A stretch of DNA of 64,000 nt from Argopecten irradians (Eukaryota > Mollusca > Bivalvia > Pectinida > Pectinidae). The position numbers and the translations under genes were made by a program. The DNA is taken from assembly GCF_041381155.1 (NCBI RefSeq), contig NC_091134.1:30075540-30139539 (forward strand), in the 5' to 3' direction. Shown here one piece after another: positions 12,660 through 26,600 of the stretch (its first letter is position 1; each line of letters begins with the position of its first letter). The notes under the pieces are model-generated. The model had not been told where the DNA came from, searched no databases, and saw only the letters and a program-made list of their open reading frames with translations.

Positions 12660-14400
12660 CTGTAACAAAGGAAGAACTTTGGTTGATGTAATCAATTTGT
12701 GAAATGTACTGTTGTCATCACCATTCAGTGTTACAATATTGTACAATAATTTTAGAGCAATGAAAATGTCATAATGTATAAATTGGATGTGTAGACTTTT
12801 TATTCACAAATCTGATAGAACTCCATTGAATTTGAAGCAATGGAATGTGCATGGCAGTACATTTTATGCATAACCACTTCTTTCACATATAAGTTTATCA
12901 GACGTAATTATTAATAATGAATTAAGGTTTAAAACACTGAACAGAATTATGTTAATTTTTTAACTCAAACCTAATGTAACCTTTCAGATCAAAAAAGACT
13001 TTCACCAGCAATATACAAGATTTAAAATTTCTCTGGTGTTTAAATAGCTATGATGATCAAGCTCTCAACGACGACCGATGGTCATCATGGGGAGTGGAGG
13101 CAGGATATAATTATTCATTCTAATGTTTAAAATGTGGCGATTTCAGTTAAAATATAAATATAGCATAAAACCTGAAAAATATAATATTATCATTATAAGT
13201 ACAATACAGTAACTCTGATAGGGGTTCAGTACCAACAACACAAGTATAAATAGCAAGTTTTGTACTTAAATGGTAATCTTAACAAAGCAAAAATTGTACA
13301 ACCTTTTTATGTATCTGTATTACCATAATTGTCTGCATATTACCTGCACCAGGGCATAGCCTGTGAGAAGCCAAATCAGTCATTTTCTTTCATTTTGTAA
13401 AATATATTCCAGATAACCCGCACTGGCAGATTGGTTACCGGTTTTACTTCCAAGTACCGGGTATGTACTAATAATAGCACATAAGTCCATATAGTAACGT
13501 GATTTTATTCGGAAAAGGATATATATAGGTAAAGTCAGATACATACATTGCTATCAATATCATATTTGAAATAGCTTACGATGTATAACCCGTGTATTTT
13601 CATGTATGGTTTCCAAATAGCTCGCATCTGTAGATTGCTCGTAATAGGCATATTCTGATGTAAAATATCGTAAAGCCCACTTGCAATACCCAGGTAATCA
13701 CGGTGATGGAAAACAAATATATTAAACAAAATTAATTCTGTACCTCTGTGCATTCTACATAATTCAAATATTGTATAGAAATACAATCTTAAGGATAACA
13801 CTGTAGTACATCGACTGAACACATTGGTAATGTTTTACATGTATCTTTATCAAGTTTACAAGCAAGATCCAATGTTTTTAACTAAATTTATATCTCATAC
13901 CTGAGTGTAATACTGGTATATCCCATGCAATACACTCATGTTGGCTGAGGCTATATTACATGGCTACCCATGCAAAACAACCTAGTGATTTCACTGCATC
14001 AAAAAATTACTTTTTACTCAGAAAAAGTTTAACTTATTACTGTAAAAATGGATATTTTCGCAGGTACTTACATTCGTGGTTTGCATGCATAAAACATTTG
14101 CAGTGTTGTTATTTTGCGATTACATACACTTTCAGACTTTTAATAATAAAGGTCATATACATGTATATACAAAATATTTTACATGGGAGGAATTTTCGAG
14201 ATTAAGCAACCTTCACCTAATTAGAATAAATTTCCCTCTCGTGTAAATGTCCATGTTAACAGTATCAGAAACCGGACTGGTTTTAGTATAAAGATCACAA
14301 ACAGTAAGATTTGTGTTAAAGATATCACGCAATTTTCATATATGGAGAATTGAATAGTAGTGGAGGTTTTCTTTAAAAAAAAAAGAAGACTTTTATCAAA
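12660..14400. other. no confident gene
   Basis: AT-rich sequence downstream of the four-span gene's 3' end. I saw only short open frames without domains. Confidence 0.3.
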
Positions 14401-14640
14401 ATGGCCGGATATCATAATTGTAAAATTGTAATAAAAATGTCAAGGTATGAGAGAAAACACTGTCTCATATGTGGACATGAAGGATAAGGATATTCTACCT
14501 TCGCGATCATAAAATATTGTAAAACCTTGGGTAAAAATATCCCTATCCTTCATATCCACATTTTTTTCAGTCTTATATGATATCATAAAACTATGAGAAG
14601 GCAAAGTAATATGTAACTTATCTTTAAAAGGCATTACCTT
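14401..14640. repeat. dispersed repeat with a 26-nt inverted pair
   Basis: An inverted pair lies at 14469-14494 and 14536-14561 ('atgtggacatgaaggataag' against 'ctatccttcatatccacat'). A related copy, with the shared words 'gtatgagagaaaa' and 'ggatattctacc', lies at 47536-47700 near the other host gene. It lies just past the stop of the four-span gene and may fall in its 3' UTR. Confidence 0.5.
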
Positions 14641-14686
14641 CTTGCTTATACAATAAACAATGCCTACAATATATTCTATTTACAAC

Positions 14687-17600
14687 CTATACCCAATTTT
14701 TCTCAGCTTCCCCATCCTGACCTTTAGACATGACAGTGTCATATGATGGAGGAAGGTCACTCCCTGGCTGATGACCTTGCTGACCTTTCTGGGGGATGTT
14801 CATCAATGGAGTAGTTGCTTGAACACCAGGATCATAATACATGGCATGACCCTGTGGATAAGGCACAGGTTGACCTTGACCTTGTTGAAAAGGCACAGGT
14901 TGACCTTGACCTTGTGGATAAGGTATATGTTGTCCTTGAGCTCCCATTGGATAGCCTGTTGGGTAACCCTGGTTCATCGGCTGTGGTCCAAAATTTTGTG
15001 GATGACTTGTTACCTGTATGAGAGTATTGATTGTCTGCTGTAGGACTGTCACCTGTGACTGTAAGTTCATCAGAGCAAGAGGCACACCAACATTTCGCCG
15101 CTGAGGGATAGACGCCGCCTCCGTCAACTTTGTCTGTATTTCAGAGATGTATTGCTGCAGTTGCTGCAACTCCTCAATGCCACATGGATTCCTATCTGGG
15201 TACTGTGACTGAAGATTAAATATGTGTTGTATAGCTCCAACATCCCACTCGATCTTCTGCAACATCTGCTGCTGATTTATTACACCAAAGGAAGTTTTGT
15301 ACATGCAATAAACAACAATGGAAGCAATACACATCACTGACAATCCAATTCCAAACAGAAAAATGAAGACTGCAGTGGTCCTGATTTCAGATCGGTAAGA
15401 AACACATTGTCTGAAGTCCGTTCTAAACCACGAGTCAGGGTCCGGGGGTGGGCCAGGGTCCTCTCCACAAGTACTATAAGTCATACCGGCAAAAGCTGAG
15501 GAAATCACACACTGACTTAATGCAACAAAGCTCAGGATAAAATTACCTACAACCTGAAAGAAAAATGCAATACTCTTAATTGTTTATTTTGAAGCTAGAA
15601 TATCAAAAGAAGAAGAGTTTAATGTCTTCAGAGGTCATTGATATTCAATTACAAGGAAGTTTGATTATGAAGTCAGCGATTTCAGAATTACAATAGAAAA
15701 CAACTCTCAGTTCAATAATATTAGACTTAAGAGTCAATTCAGAGGTATAAGGCAGAACTACAGAAAAGGTAAATTCATGGAAATAAGCAATTATTATCTA
15801 TATACATACAATCATAATTTTTGAAAACAAAAAAAAGATGCCCAGAAGGCCTATATAGCTCACTTGGTTTGTTTTGCCAAGATATGTACTGAATACAGGT
15901 GTAGCATTTATTTCCTCAAGGATTTTAAACATTTACCTCTAATTTCCCTATTGGCCCCACCTTGTCTGTTTCAGGGCAGTCAGAACCAAGATTTACACAA
16001 ATTTTGCCAATGAATATTTCTGGCCAAATTTGGTTAAAATCCAGAACTTACATTGCATTGTAGAACTCTATGACTAGTAGCGATTTCATTCCTGAATTTC
16101 AAATTAGTTTCCTCAAATATGTGATAAACAAAAAGACATTTCTGGTTTTTTCCAAACAGTTACTATGTACCGTATTCGACCCAATAAGCATCATGGGTGC
16201 TTAAAAATTAAAAACAAATAAGGGGTAGCTTAATGTAACCAAAGAACTAGCCTTTTATAAAAGTATTGTATAAAGTTTACAAAACAGAAATTAAATAAAG
16301 AAAATTAAGGTTTTCATATTTTCAGTCTGCATTTAAATTGAAGTCAGTGAAATTGAGAGCTCAATAAGGAGCGAGTATGCTCACAGGGATTAAGGTACTT
16401 ATTGGGTTAAATACAGTATGCTGCCAAAGCAGTACTGTATTGAGTCCAAACATTGTTGTCATACTTACAAGACCTTTAGAACAACCTGTTGCCTCGGATT
16501 CCACCATATTTCTTGAAGCACAAAATTCACACAATCCACCAACTAGACCCTTATGAAAGAAAAACAGATTTGACTAGGAATTAAACTGGATGATGGGGAG
16601 TGAGGGGGAGGGGGGTATAAAAACATATGTATTTAGTAAATACATTAATACAAGTATTCATATAGGCAGAGAAGGAATCCCATTTTTTATAATTGTTACA
16701 GTCTCACAGGACAGGTAATTATACTGTAATCATAGCTGGCTGAGGATAACCCTATGTAACTATAAGTGGTTGAGGATCCTCCTGCCATTATAGGTGGCTG
16801 AGGATAACCCTGTCATTATAGGTGGCTGAGGATAACCCTGTCATTATAAGTGGCTGAGGATAACTCTGTCATTATAGGTGGCTGAGGTTAACCCTGTAAA
16901 TATAGGTGGCTGAGGATCCTCCTGTTATCATAGGGGGCTGAGGATAACCCTGTAAATATAAGGGGCTGAGGATAACCCTGTAAATATAGGTGGCTGAGGA
17001 TAACCCTGTAAATATAGGTGGCTGAGGATAACCCTGTAAATATAGGTGGCTGAAGATCCTCCTGTTATTATAGGGGGCTGAGGATAACCCTGTAATTATA
17101 GGTGGCTGAGGATAACCCTGTAATTATAGGTGGCTGAGGATAACCCTGTAAATATAGGTGGCTGAGGATCCTCCTGTTATCATAGGGGGCTGAGGATAAC
17201 CCTGTAAATATAAGGGGCTGAGGATAACCCTGTAAATATAGGTGGCTGAGGATAACCCTGTAAATATAGGTGGCTGAGGATAACCCTGTAAATATAGGTG
17301 GCTGAGGATCCTCCTGTTATCATAGGGGGCTGAGGATAACCCTGTAAATATAGGGGGCTGAGGATAACCCTGTAAATATAGGTGGCTGAGGATAACCCTG
17401 TAAATATAGGTGGCTGAGGATAACCCTGTAATTATAGGTGGCTGAGGATAACCCTGTAATTATAGGTGGCTGAGGATAACCCTGTAAATATAGGTGGCTG
17501 AGGATAACCCTGTAATTATAGGTGGCTGAGGATAACCCTGTAATTATAGGTGGCCGAGTATAACCCGGTATTTATAGGTGGCTGAGGATAACCCTGTCAT

Positions 17601-20600
17601 TATAGGTGGCTGAGGATAACCCTGTCATTATAGGTGGCTGAGGATAACCCTGTAAATATAGGTGGCTGAGTATAACCCTGTAATTATAGGTGGCTGAGGA
17701 TAACCCTGTAATTATAGGTGGCTGAGGATAACCCTGTAATTATAGGTGGCTGAGGATAACCCTGTAATTATAGGTGGCTGAGGATAACCCTGTAATTATA
17801 GGTGGCTGAGGATAACCCTGTAATCATAGGTGGCTGAGGATAACCCTGTAAATACAGGTGGCTGAGGATAACCCTGTAAATATAGGTGGCTGATGGTAAC
17901 CCTGTAAATATAGGTGGCTGAGGAACGTCAACCTGTAGATTTCACATGTATACTAACCAGGAGATATTCTTCCCACTCTTGAGATGTTTTCTCTCTTAAT
18001 TAAAAACTTTAATACAATTATATTTAGAATTTAAAACTTTTAAGTAATGGAATTTTGAATGAGATGAAAAGATCAAAAAGCTGTGTCAGTATAATGACAA
18101 TCAACGCAACATTGATGTTTGTCTTAGCAGCCAAATTTGAAAATCAAAATAGATATTATACCACTTTTCAACTCTCCAACTTGTGATATTAGTGCACTCA
18201 GCATGATAAAATACCTTTATAGTGTACCACTCGGCACCAGACATCATTTAAAACTAGATTAAATGGATTTTCAATATTTGGTAAATTAGAAACCAAACTA
18301 GGAACCATGATGTTGGTTAGATGTTCTAAAATCAACCCATTATTGAATTTAGCCAATCAAAGTGCTCATATACTGCGACTGGTCATTTAGAACCCAAAAT
18401 ACTAATTATCAATGATTTTTCATGGCGGCCATTTTTTTTATCAGTGACTAAAAAACTCTCATATACTGTCCAAATGCCCTCCCAATCAGTCATTTAGAAC
18501 CTCACATATCGATTTTTCATGGCTCCTTATTGGAATTCAGTTTTGCTGTGACATATTCCTGGGGTAGATATTGCAACATACCTGGTAGTAACAACTTCAA
18601 CTATCAAAATCTAAGATGGCGGCCTGTCGGCCATCTTATTCACTGATCGGTCTGAAAATGAAATATGACCAACTAGATCCCTAGGGGAACCTGCACATGA
18701 AATTTGAGACAGATCCCTTCAGTACTTTCTGAGAAATAGCAGTAACAAACTTCAATCGTCAAAATCCAAGATGGCCGTCTGTCGGCCATCTTGTTGACCG
18801 ATCGGTCCAAAAATGCAATATGCACAAACAGGACCCTAGGGGAACCTACATGTGAAATTTGAGAAGGATTCCTTCTGTACTTTCTGAGAAATAGCGGTAA
18901 CAATTTTCAACTATCAAAATCCTAGATGGCTGCCTGCTGCTTGTTGACCGATTAGTCCCAAAATGCAATATGCACAACAAAGGCCCTAGGGGAATCTACA
19001 TATGAAATTTGAGAAAGATCCCCAAGCCCTTTCTGAGAAATAGTGGTAATAAGAAATGTTAATGGACGGAAGGACGGCCGGACAGACCACGGACGAAAAG
19101 TGATTTGAATAACCAACCATCTGATGATGGCGGGCCAAAATACATTACCGGTATACTTCTCAGTGGATCAATATTGATCTAGTAATGACCAGCGTTCAAA
19201 ATTAACGCCTGTCCGTCTGCCCGTGACCGGAAATTTTATAGTAGGGCAGACAAATTTTGCCATGTAGTTGGTCCTTTGACCGGCAATTTTTTTGGTCAAG
19301 ATAGAGTACTAAATATATACAAAACCAAAATAGCAATAATATTGTAGAACAGTTGAAGATCAAATTGTACAAAACAAAATTTTGTAATTATGGTTTTCAG
19401 TCAACTTTGTTGAGAGCGCATGATACTGTTATGTATGACACTAAATACATGTAGTTATGAGATAAGGGAGATAACTCCTATAGCTTTTTTTTATCAATAC
19501 ATCCTATGAAGGTCATATCATTGATTTAGGTTATAGAACTTTCTAGAATTTAATCATGTATAAACAAATATGTTTGTAAACATGTTGATTTTAAGTAGAG
19601 ATCTAGAATGATCTATTTCCAGAAAGTTATGTGTGTTTACTTGTTTACTGTTTTTAGTTAGATATTTCTAGAAGTAGAAGGTTCTCCAATATTCTTGAAT
19701 TACGGTTTAGCTATATATACTCCAGCTGTCCAAGGCTAATCAGAACTGTAATGAGACCTGTAATAAGACATATCAAGAATTGTACAGCGCCATATAAGAT
19801 TCTATTGGGAGAGCTATTGTGACTTTATCTGTGGATTATTACAACACTTTGTGTGGATTTTTTCATATTGCCTGGAACTTTACAAATCATCGGTGGACAT
19901 TCAATTTCCTTGTGGATTTGTGATTATTGTTAATTTGAAACCTGGAAGGATCAAGGATTATACCAGGACATTCGCATACAGATAAGTAACACTTTAAATC
20001 ATCGTACTAGTCTTGTACCACCACCAATTACTTTAGATATTGTAAACCATCTCTGTATAATATTGTATATATAATTAAATTGTGTTTTGAATTTAGCTGC
20101 TGGTTTCTCCTTTCTGTTATTCGTTCATGTAACAGAATTGGGGGCTCGTCCGGGATCGATATTCAATTTGTGAAATCTAACTTTGAAAAATTAATTAAGA
20201 AATTTTCAAAATTTGTGTACAAACTTTGAGTTTACATTTGAAACCAACAGCTAGATAAATATGACTACTATGCAGGTAGAACAGTTTGTTAAAGCGCCAT
20301 CCCTGGATGTTCTTTTGCAAATTAGTAAGAAGGATTTACTGTTATTGGGTAAACATTTAGGCCTTTACTATCAAAACTAATTTGAGGAAAGCTGAAATTA
20401 GGAATGTAATTATAAGATATTTTGTTGACAATGACAAATTTGACTCTAGTGCATTAGATAGTATAGAGGAAACAGTCAGCTCAGAAATTCAAATTAGACA
20501 AATGGAACTTGAACATGAAATGAAACTAAGACAAATGGAAATAGAAAAAGAGTTAAGAGAAAAAGAAATTGAAAGAGAATTAAAAGAAAAAGAGATTGAG

Positions 20601-23600
20601 AGAGATCAGATGTTAGAGCTAGAGAAGCAGAAAATTCAAGCTGAAACAGAACTTAGAATGAAAGAATTAGAGCTAGCTTCTCAAGACAGTTCAAGTAATC
20701 TAACTTTTAGGGGTTTACAAGGAAACAGAGGTTTTGATGTCAGTAGAAACATTAGGTTAGTTCCTCCTTTTCAAGAGAAAGAAGTTGACAAGTATTTTCT
20801 GCATTTTGAGAAAATAGCTGATAGTATGAAATGGCCTGAAGATAAGCTTACAATGCTTCTTCAAAGTGTCTTGATTGGTAAAGCTAGAGACATTTATTCT
20901 TCTTTATCTGTAGATGAGATTTCAAATTACCAAGTAGTCAAGAAAGCTATTTTGAAAGCTTATGAGTTAGTTCCTGAGGCTTACCGCCAGAAATTTCGAA
21001 ACTCGAGAAAGAGAGATGAACAAACTCATGTAGAATTTGCCAGAGAAAAAGAACAATTATTTAATAGGTGGTGTGATTCTAAAGAAATTGATGAGGATTT
21101 CGGTAAATTGAGGCAATTATTGTTGATAGAGGAGTTTAAACGTTGTGTCCACACAAACATAAAAACTCATTTAGATGAGAGAAAAGTTGAAACACTTAGT
21201 GAAGCAGCTACAATGGCTGATGATTACGCTCTCACCCACAAAGGCTCATTTGTTAAAAACAGTTCTCAAGACAAAAACAGTACTACAGGTACTAGTAAAT
21301 TTGGTCAGCCTAGGAACCCAACCTTTAGTGGCCCTTCTAACGACAAACCTAAATTAGGTGATAAAACTAAGTCTGCTTCTAAAACAGATGATAGGGTAGG
21401 TGTGGGGTCTCCTTCTGGTCCTGTTTGTAATTACTGCAAGAAAGTAGGGCATACTATGTCTGAATGTTATTCTCTCCAGCGTAAGGAGCAAAGGCGTAAA
21501 CAGTCAGTTCCTTCTGTGTTAGCTATGTCAAAGCCTAGTCAGAAACTTAGTGATATTGTGGAAGATTCTAAAGTGTCTGTTGAGATTAAGAGCTCAGAGT
21601 CTGATAGTGTCTTGGAGAAGTACTCTCCCTTCATTTCTGAAGGTTTTGTTTCACTTACTAGTGATATTACCAACTTGAAACCTGTGAAGATTTTGCGAGA
21701 TACTGGGGCTTCTCATTCTTTGATATTAGATGGCGTAGTGCCTTTGTCTGAGGAGACCTCGTGTGGTAGTAGTGTTTTGCTTCAAGGTGTAGAGTTAGGT
21801 TTTGTTAATGTGCCTCTCCATTGTGTTTATTTAAAGTCAGACTTGGTTACTGGGCCTGTCACCATTGGTGTTAGACCGGAACTTCCCATAGAGGGCGTGT
21901 CGCTCATTTTAGGCAATGACTTGGCTGGAGAGAAAGTTAGGGTAGATCCCTTAGTGTCCAGTATTCCAGATAAAACAGATGATGCTGAGACTATTCAACA
22001 GGAATTTCCTGGTATTTTCCCTTCTTGTGCTGTAACTCGTTCAATGAGTAAGAAGGTTTCTGATGTTGCAGTAGTTGAGGATCATTATAGTCCAGGGTTA
22101 GGTGACACTTTCTTGGCTCATGATATAGAGGATGTCGGGAGCAAGTGTGATCTTTTGAGCAATCCTGTAGACTTTGATAGTAATAGAGTTGTTCCTAACA
22201 AGGGTACTTCTTTGTCTGACATGATGAGTAAATCATCTTTGTCTAGAGAGGAGCTTATAGTAGAACAGGAGAAAGATCCTGAAATCTCCTTATTGTGTAA
22301 TCGGGCTTTGAGTGAGGAAGAGGCTGAGAAAGTCCCGGTTTGTTACTTCCGTCAGTCAGGTGTGTTGATGCGCAAGTGGCGCCCCCCTGATGTGTCTCCC
22401 GAGGAAGACTGGAAGGTTGTCAATCAAATAGTTGTCCCACCGAGGTATAGGCAAGATATTCTGAGTTTGTCTCATGATGTACCTATGGCAGGGCATCTAG
22501 GTGTGACCAAGACTTATAACAGGATCTTAGATCACTTCTTTTGGGCCAAGTTGAAACGGGATGTGGCTGATTTTTGTAGGTCTTGTCATACTTGTCAGGT
22601 GGTAGGGAAACCTAATCAGAAAATCCCTGTTGCACCTTTGCACCCCATTCCAGCATTTGAGGAACCATTTAATAGAGTCATTATAGACTGTGTAGGTCCT
22701 CTACCCAAAACTAAGTCTGGGAATGAGTATCTTTTAACTATTATGTGTGCTTCTACACGCTTTCCTGAAGCCATTCCACTCAGGAATATTAAAGCCCCTA
22801 ACATAGTCAAGGCTTTGGTTAAATTCTTTACATTGGTTGGTCTTCCAAAAGCTGTCCAATCGGACCAAGGTTCGAATTTCATGTCTGGTATTTTTCAACA
22901 AGTCATGTACCAGCTCCAGATCAAGCAGTATAAGTCTAGTGCTTATCATCCAGAGTCTCAGGGTGCTTTAGAACGTTTTCATCAGACATTGAAGAATATG
23001 ATGAGATCTTATTGTTTTGAAAACAAAAGAGATTGGGACGAAGGTATACACATGTTGTTGTTTGGCGTTAGAGAATCTGTACAAGAATCTCTTGGCTTCA
23101 GTCCCTTTGAACTTTTGTTTGGACATACTGTACGTGGTCCTTTGAAAATTTTGAAAGACAAAATTTTGGACGAAGATTCTAAAGTTAATCTCTTAGATTA
23201 TGTGTGTAACTTTAAGCAAAGGTTGACAAGGGCATGTGAATTGGCAAAAGAAAATTTGGCCCTTACTCAAACCAAAATGAAAACATGGTATGATAAAGAT
23301 GCCCGTGCAAGAAGTTTTGATCCAGGTGACAAAATTTTGGCTCTATTACCAATACCGGGTCAGCCTTTGCAAGCTAGATATTTTGGACCTTATGTTGTTG
23401 AGAAAAAGGTCGATGATGTTAACTACATTGTACAAACTCCAGGGAGGCGCAAGAAAACTCAATTATGTCATGTTAATATGCTTAAGAAATATGTAGATAG
23501 AGAAGAGAGCAAGACCTCTCAACCTATTGCTACTTTGGCCTCTGTACCATCACAAAGTGAAAGTACAGCTGATATTTGTAAATTAGATTTAGATGGTGGT

Positions 23601-26600
23601 GTACAAGATGTAGGTTTAGACTGTGGTGTTAAGTTACGGAATTCAGATGTGCTTGCGAACTTGGACAAGAAACTGTGTCATCTATCAGAAAAGGAACGCA
23701 ATGAACTGAAAGATTTGATACTTGAGTATAAACATTTGTTTCCGGATACACCAGGCAAAACAGATGCTATCTATCACGACATGGATGTAGGCGATGCGCC
23801 ACCTGTCAAGCAACATCCTTACCGTGTCAATCCTTTGAAAGAAGAACACTTAAAGAAAGAAATTCAATACATGTTGGACAATGATATTATTGAACCAAGC
23901 AAAAGTGAATGGAGCTCTCCATGTGTTCTGGTGCCAAAGCCAGACAAGACGTACCGGTTCTGTACTGACTTCAGAAAAGTAAACTCTGTCAGTAAAACAG
24001 ACTCTTATCCAATTCCAAGGATTGACTCATGTATTGACAAAGTTGGCAAAGCCAAGTACGTAAGCAAGTTTGACCTGTTGAAAGGATATTGGCAGGTGCC
24101 ATTAACAGAAAGAGCTAAAGAAGTGTCGGCATTTGTAACCTCGCAAGGTTTGTACCAGTACAAAGTTATGCCATTTGGTATGAAGAATGCCCCGGCAACA
24201 TTTCAACGTCTTCTTAACAGCGTGATATCAGACCTGGAAGGCTGTGATGGATACATTGATGACGTCATCAACTACCACGACACGTGGGAAGACCATCTAC
24301 GCGGGATTCGTGAATTCTTCGAAAGACTCACTACCATGAAATTGACTGTAAACTTATTGAAATGTGAATTTTGTCATGCAACTGTTGAATTTTTAGGCCA
24401 TGTTGTAGGACAGGGGCAGGTTTAAACCTGTTCAGGCCAAAGTAGAATCAATTATAGATTTTCCAGCTCCTGGAGGCAAAAGAGAGCTGATGAGGTTTCT
24501 TGGTATGGCTGGATACTACAGAAAATTTTGTCAAAATTTCTCTGTTATAGCAGCTCCACTTACTGCTTTGTTAAAGAAAAATGTCAAATTTGTCTGGTCA
24601 GACGAATGTAAGTCTGCCTTTGAGAAATTGAAAGCCATACTATCAAACTCACCAGTTCTGACTGCTCCAGATTTTAATAAACAGTTTAAACTGTTTGTTG
24701 ACGCCAGCGATGTAGGTGTTGGTGCTGTTTTGATGCAAGAAGGTACTGAACAAATTGACCATCCAATTTGTTATATTTCTCGAAAAAGTTTTACAAACAC
24801 CAGAGAAATTATTCCACCATTGAGAAAGAATGTTTAGCATTGATTTTGGCCTTAAACCAATTTGATGTGTATCTATGCACTACAGTTGTGCCTGTGTTGG
24901 TCTTCACCGACCACAACCCTTTGACATTCATTGGGAAAATGAAAAACAAAAATCAAAGAATTCTCAGGTGGAGATTGACTTTGCAAGAGTACAATCTTGA
25001 CATCAAACACATCAAAGGGAAAGACAATATTCTAGCTGATGCTTTATCAAGGATTTAAATATTACTTGATATGTCAAGAAAGTTTCCTTTTCAAGAAAAC
25101 TTTCTTTTCTTTAAGGAGGGGTGTGTTATGTATGACACTAAATACATGTAGTTATGAGATAAGGGAGATAACTCCTATAGCTTTTTTTTATCAATACATC
25201 CTATGAAGGTCATATCATTGATTTAGGTTATAGAACTTTCTAGAATTTAATCATGTATAAACAAATATGTTTGTAAACATGTTGATTTTAAGTAGAGATC
25301 TAGAATGATCTATTTCCAGAAAGTTATGTGTGTTTACTTGTTTACTGTTTTTAGTTAGATATTTCTAGAAGTAGAAGGTTCTCCAATATTCTTGAATTAC
25401 GGTTTAGCTATATATACTCCAGCTGTCCAAGGCTAATCAGAACTGTAATGAGACCTGTAATAAGACATATCAAGAATTGTACAGCGCCATATAAGATTCT
25501 ATTGGGAGAGCTATTGTGACTTTATCTGTGGATTATTACAACACTTTGTGTGGATTTTTTCATATTGCCTGGAACTTTACAAATCATCGGTGGACATTCA
25601 ATTTCCTTGTGGATTTGTGATTATTGTTAATTTGAAACCTGGAAGGATCAAGGATTATACCAGGACATTCGCATACAGATAAGTAACACTTTAAATCATC
25701 GTACTAGTCTTGTACCACCACCAATTACTTTAGATATTGTAAACCATCTCTGTATAATATTGTATATATAATTAAATTGTGTTTTGAATTTAGCTGCTGG
25801 TTTCTCCTTTCTGTTATTCGTTCATGTAACAATACTAAAACAGACATGCAGATATTTAAACTACAAGGATGTATTGTAACTTTGTAAGGACCAGTAACTT
25901 TCAGTCAGGACCAGTATCAACTTTTAGGGTCAACCGGTCATTAGGACCAGCTGGAAAAAAACCTGAAGGGAGAACACTGGTAATGACAGCTAAATAACTT
26001 CACTTACTAATGAGGCAGCAAACAGTCCTATGGGGATAGATCCTAGGATCATATTTTCACTTTTATTCACCAAGTCCATGAACACAGCACTGGTAGTCAG
26101 TAGTCCAAGGGAGGCAAGCATCATGATTAGACCAACATAGCGAAGAAACTTCGATCCTTTTTTCCTGGTCTCTCGCAGTTTTTCTAACAATGAATACAAA
26201 ACACATAAGACGTTCCTTCATTTTTCATTTTAAACTGTCCTGGATGCTGAAATACAGTAAGTCATATATGAAATAACAAGGTTCACTCATTCAAAATTGT
26301 TGAATCAAGGATTTTTAAGTGAGAAGGATTTCAAGTCACAGTCTCTTTACACCACACGAGATGCCTTTGATTATCGAGTCAAACAAAACACCAATGTAAA
26401 GTTATTTAATTTTCACAACGTTTAGTACTTGCTTGGAAGATTTAGAAGAAATGTCTTAAATTTTCGTTAAAAAAAAAAAACAGCTCATGAAATGACAGCA
26501 CACTTCAGACAGTAAGTCGGTAACCCTCGCACCCGCAAGCTATATCAAAGGCTGCGCTGGCGGATATCAAAGGAAAATCAGTTGTCATCCAACGTCACAG

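Larger units (their letters stand above)
19427..25831 (+). mobile_element. LTR retrotransposon, Ty3/gypsy class, Gmr1-like pol order; nearly whole fossil
   Basis: The element is 6,405 bp, with 708-bp LTRs that look identical by eye, TG...CA ends (TGTTATG...GTAACA) and a 4-bp target duplication ATAC (19423-19426 and 25832-25835). Parts in order: gag with coiled coil and a capsid C-terminal region resembling SCAN, zinc knuckle, aspartic protease, integrase with a GPY/F module, reverse transcriptase, RNase H. Integrase before reverse transcriptase is the reverse of ordinary Ty3/gypsy order and is characteristic of Gmr1-like elements. It lies antisense in intron 2 of the four-span gene. Identical LTRs imply a very young insertion. 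The coding part is broken, with about three breaks. No envelope gene is seen. Confidence 0.95.

Noticed and set aside
16727-17926. CRISPR-like appearance of evenly spaced short repeats
   Set aside because: The repeats are directly adjacent with no unique spacers, and the DNA is clearly animal; it is a minisatellite.
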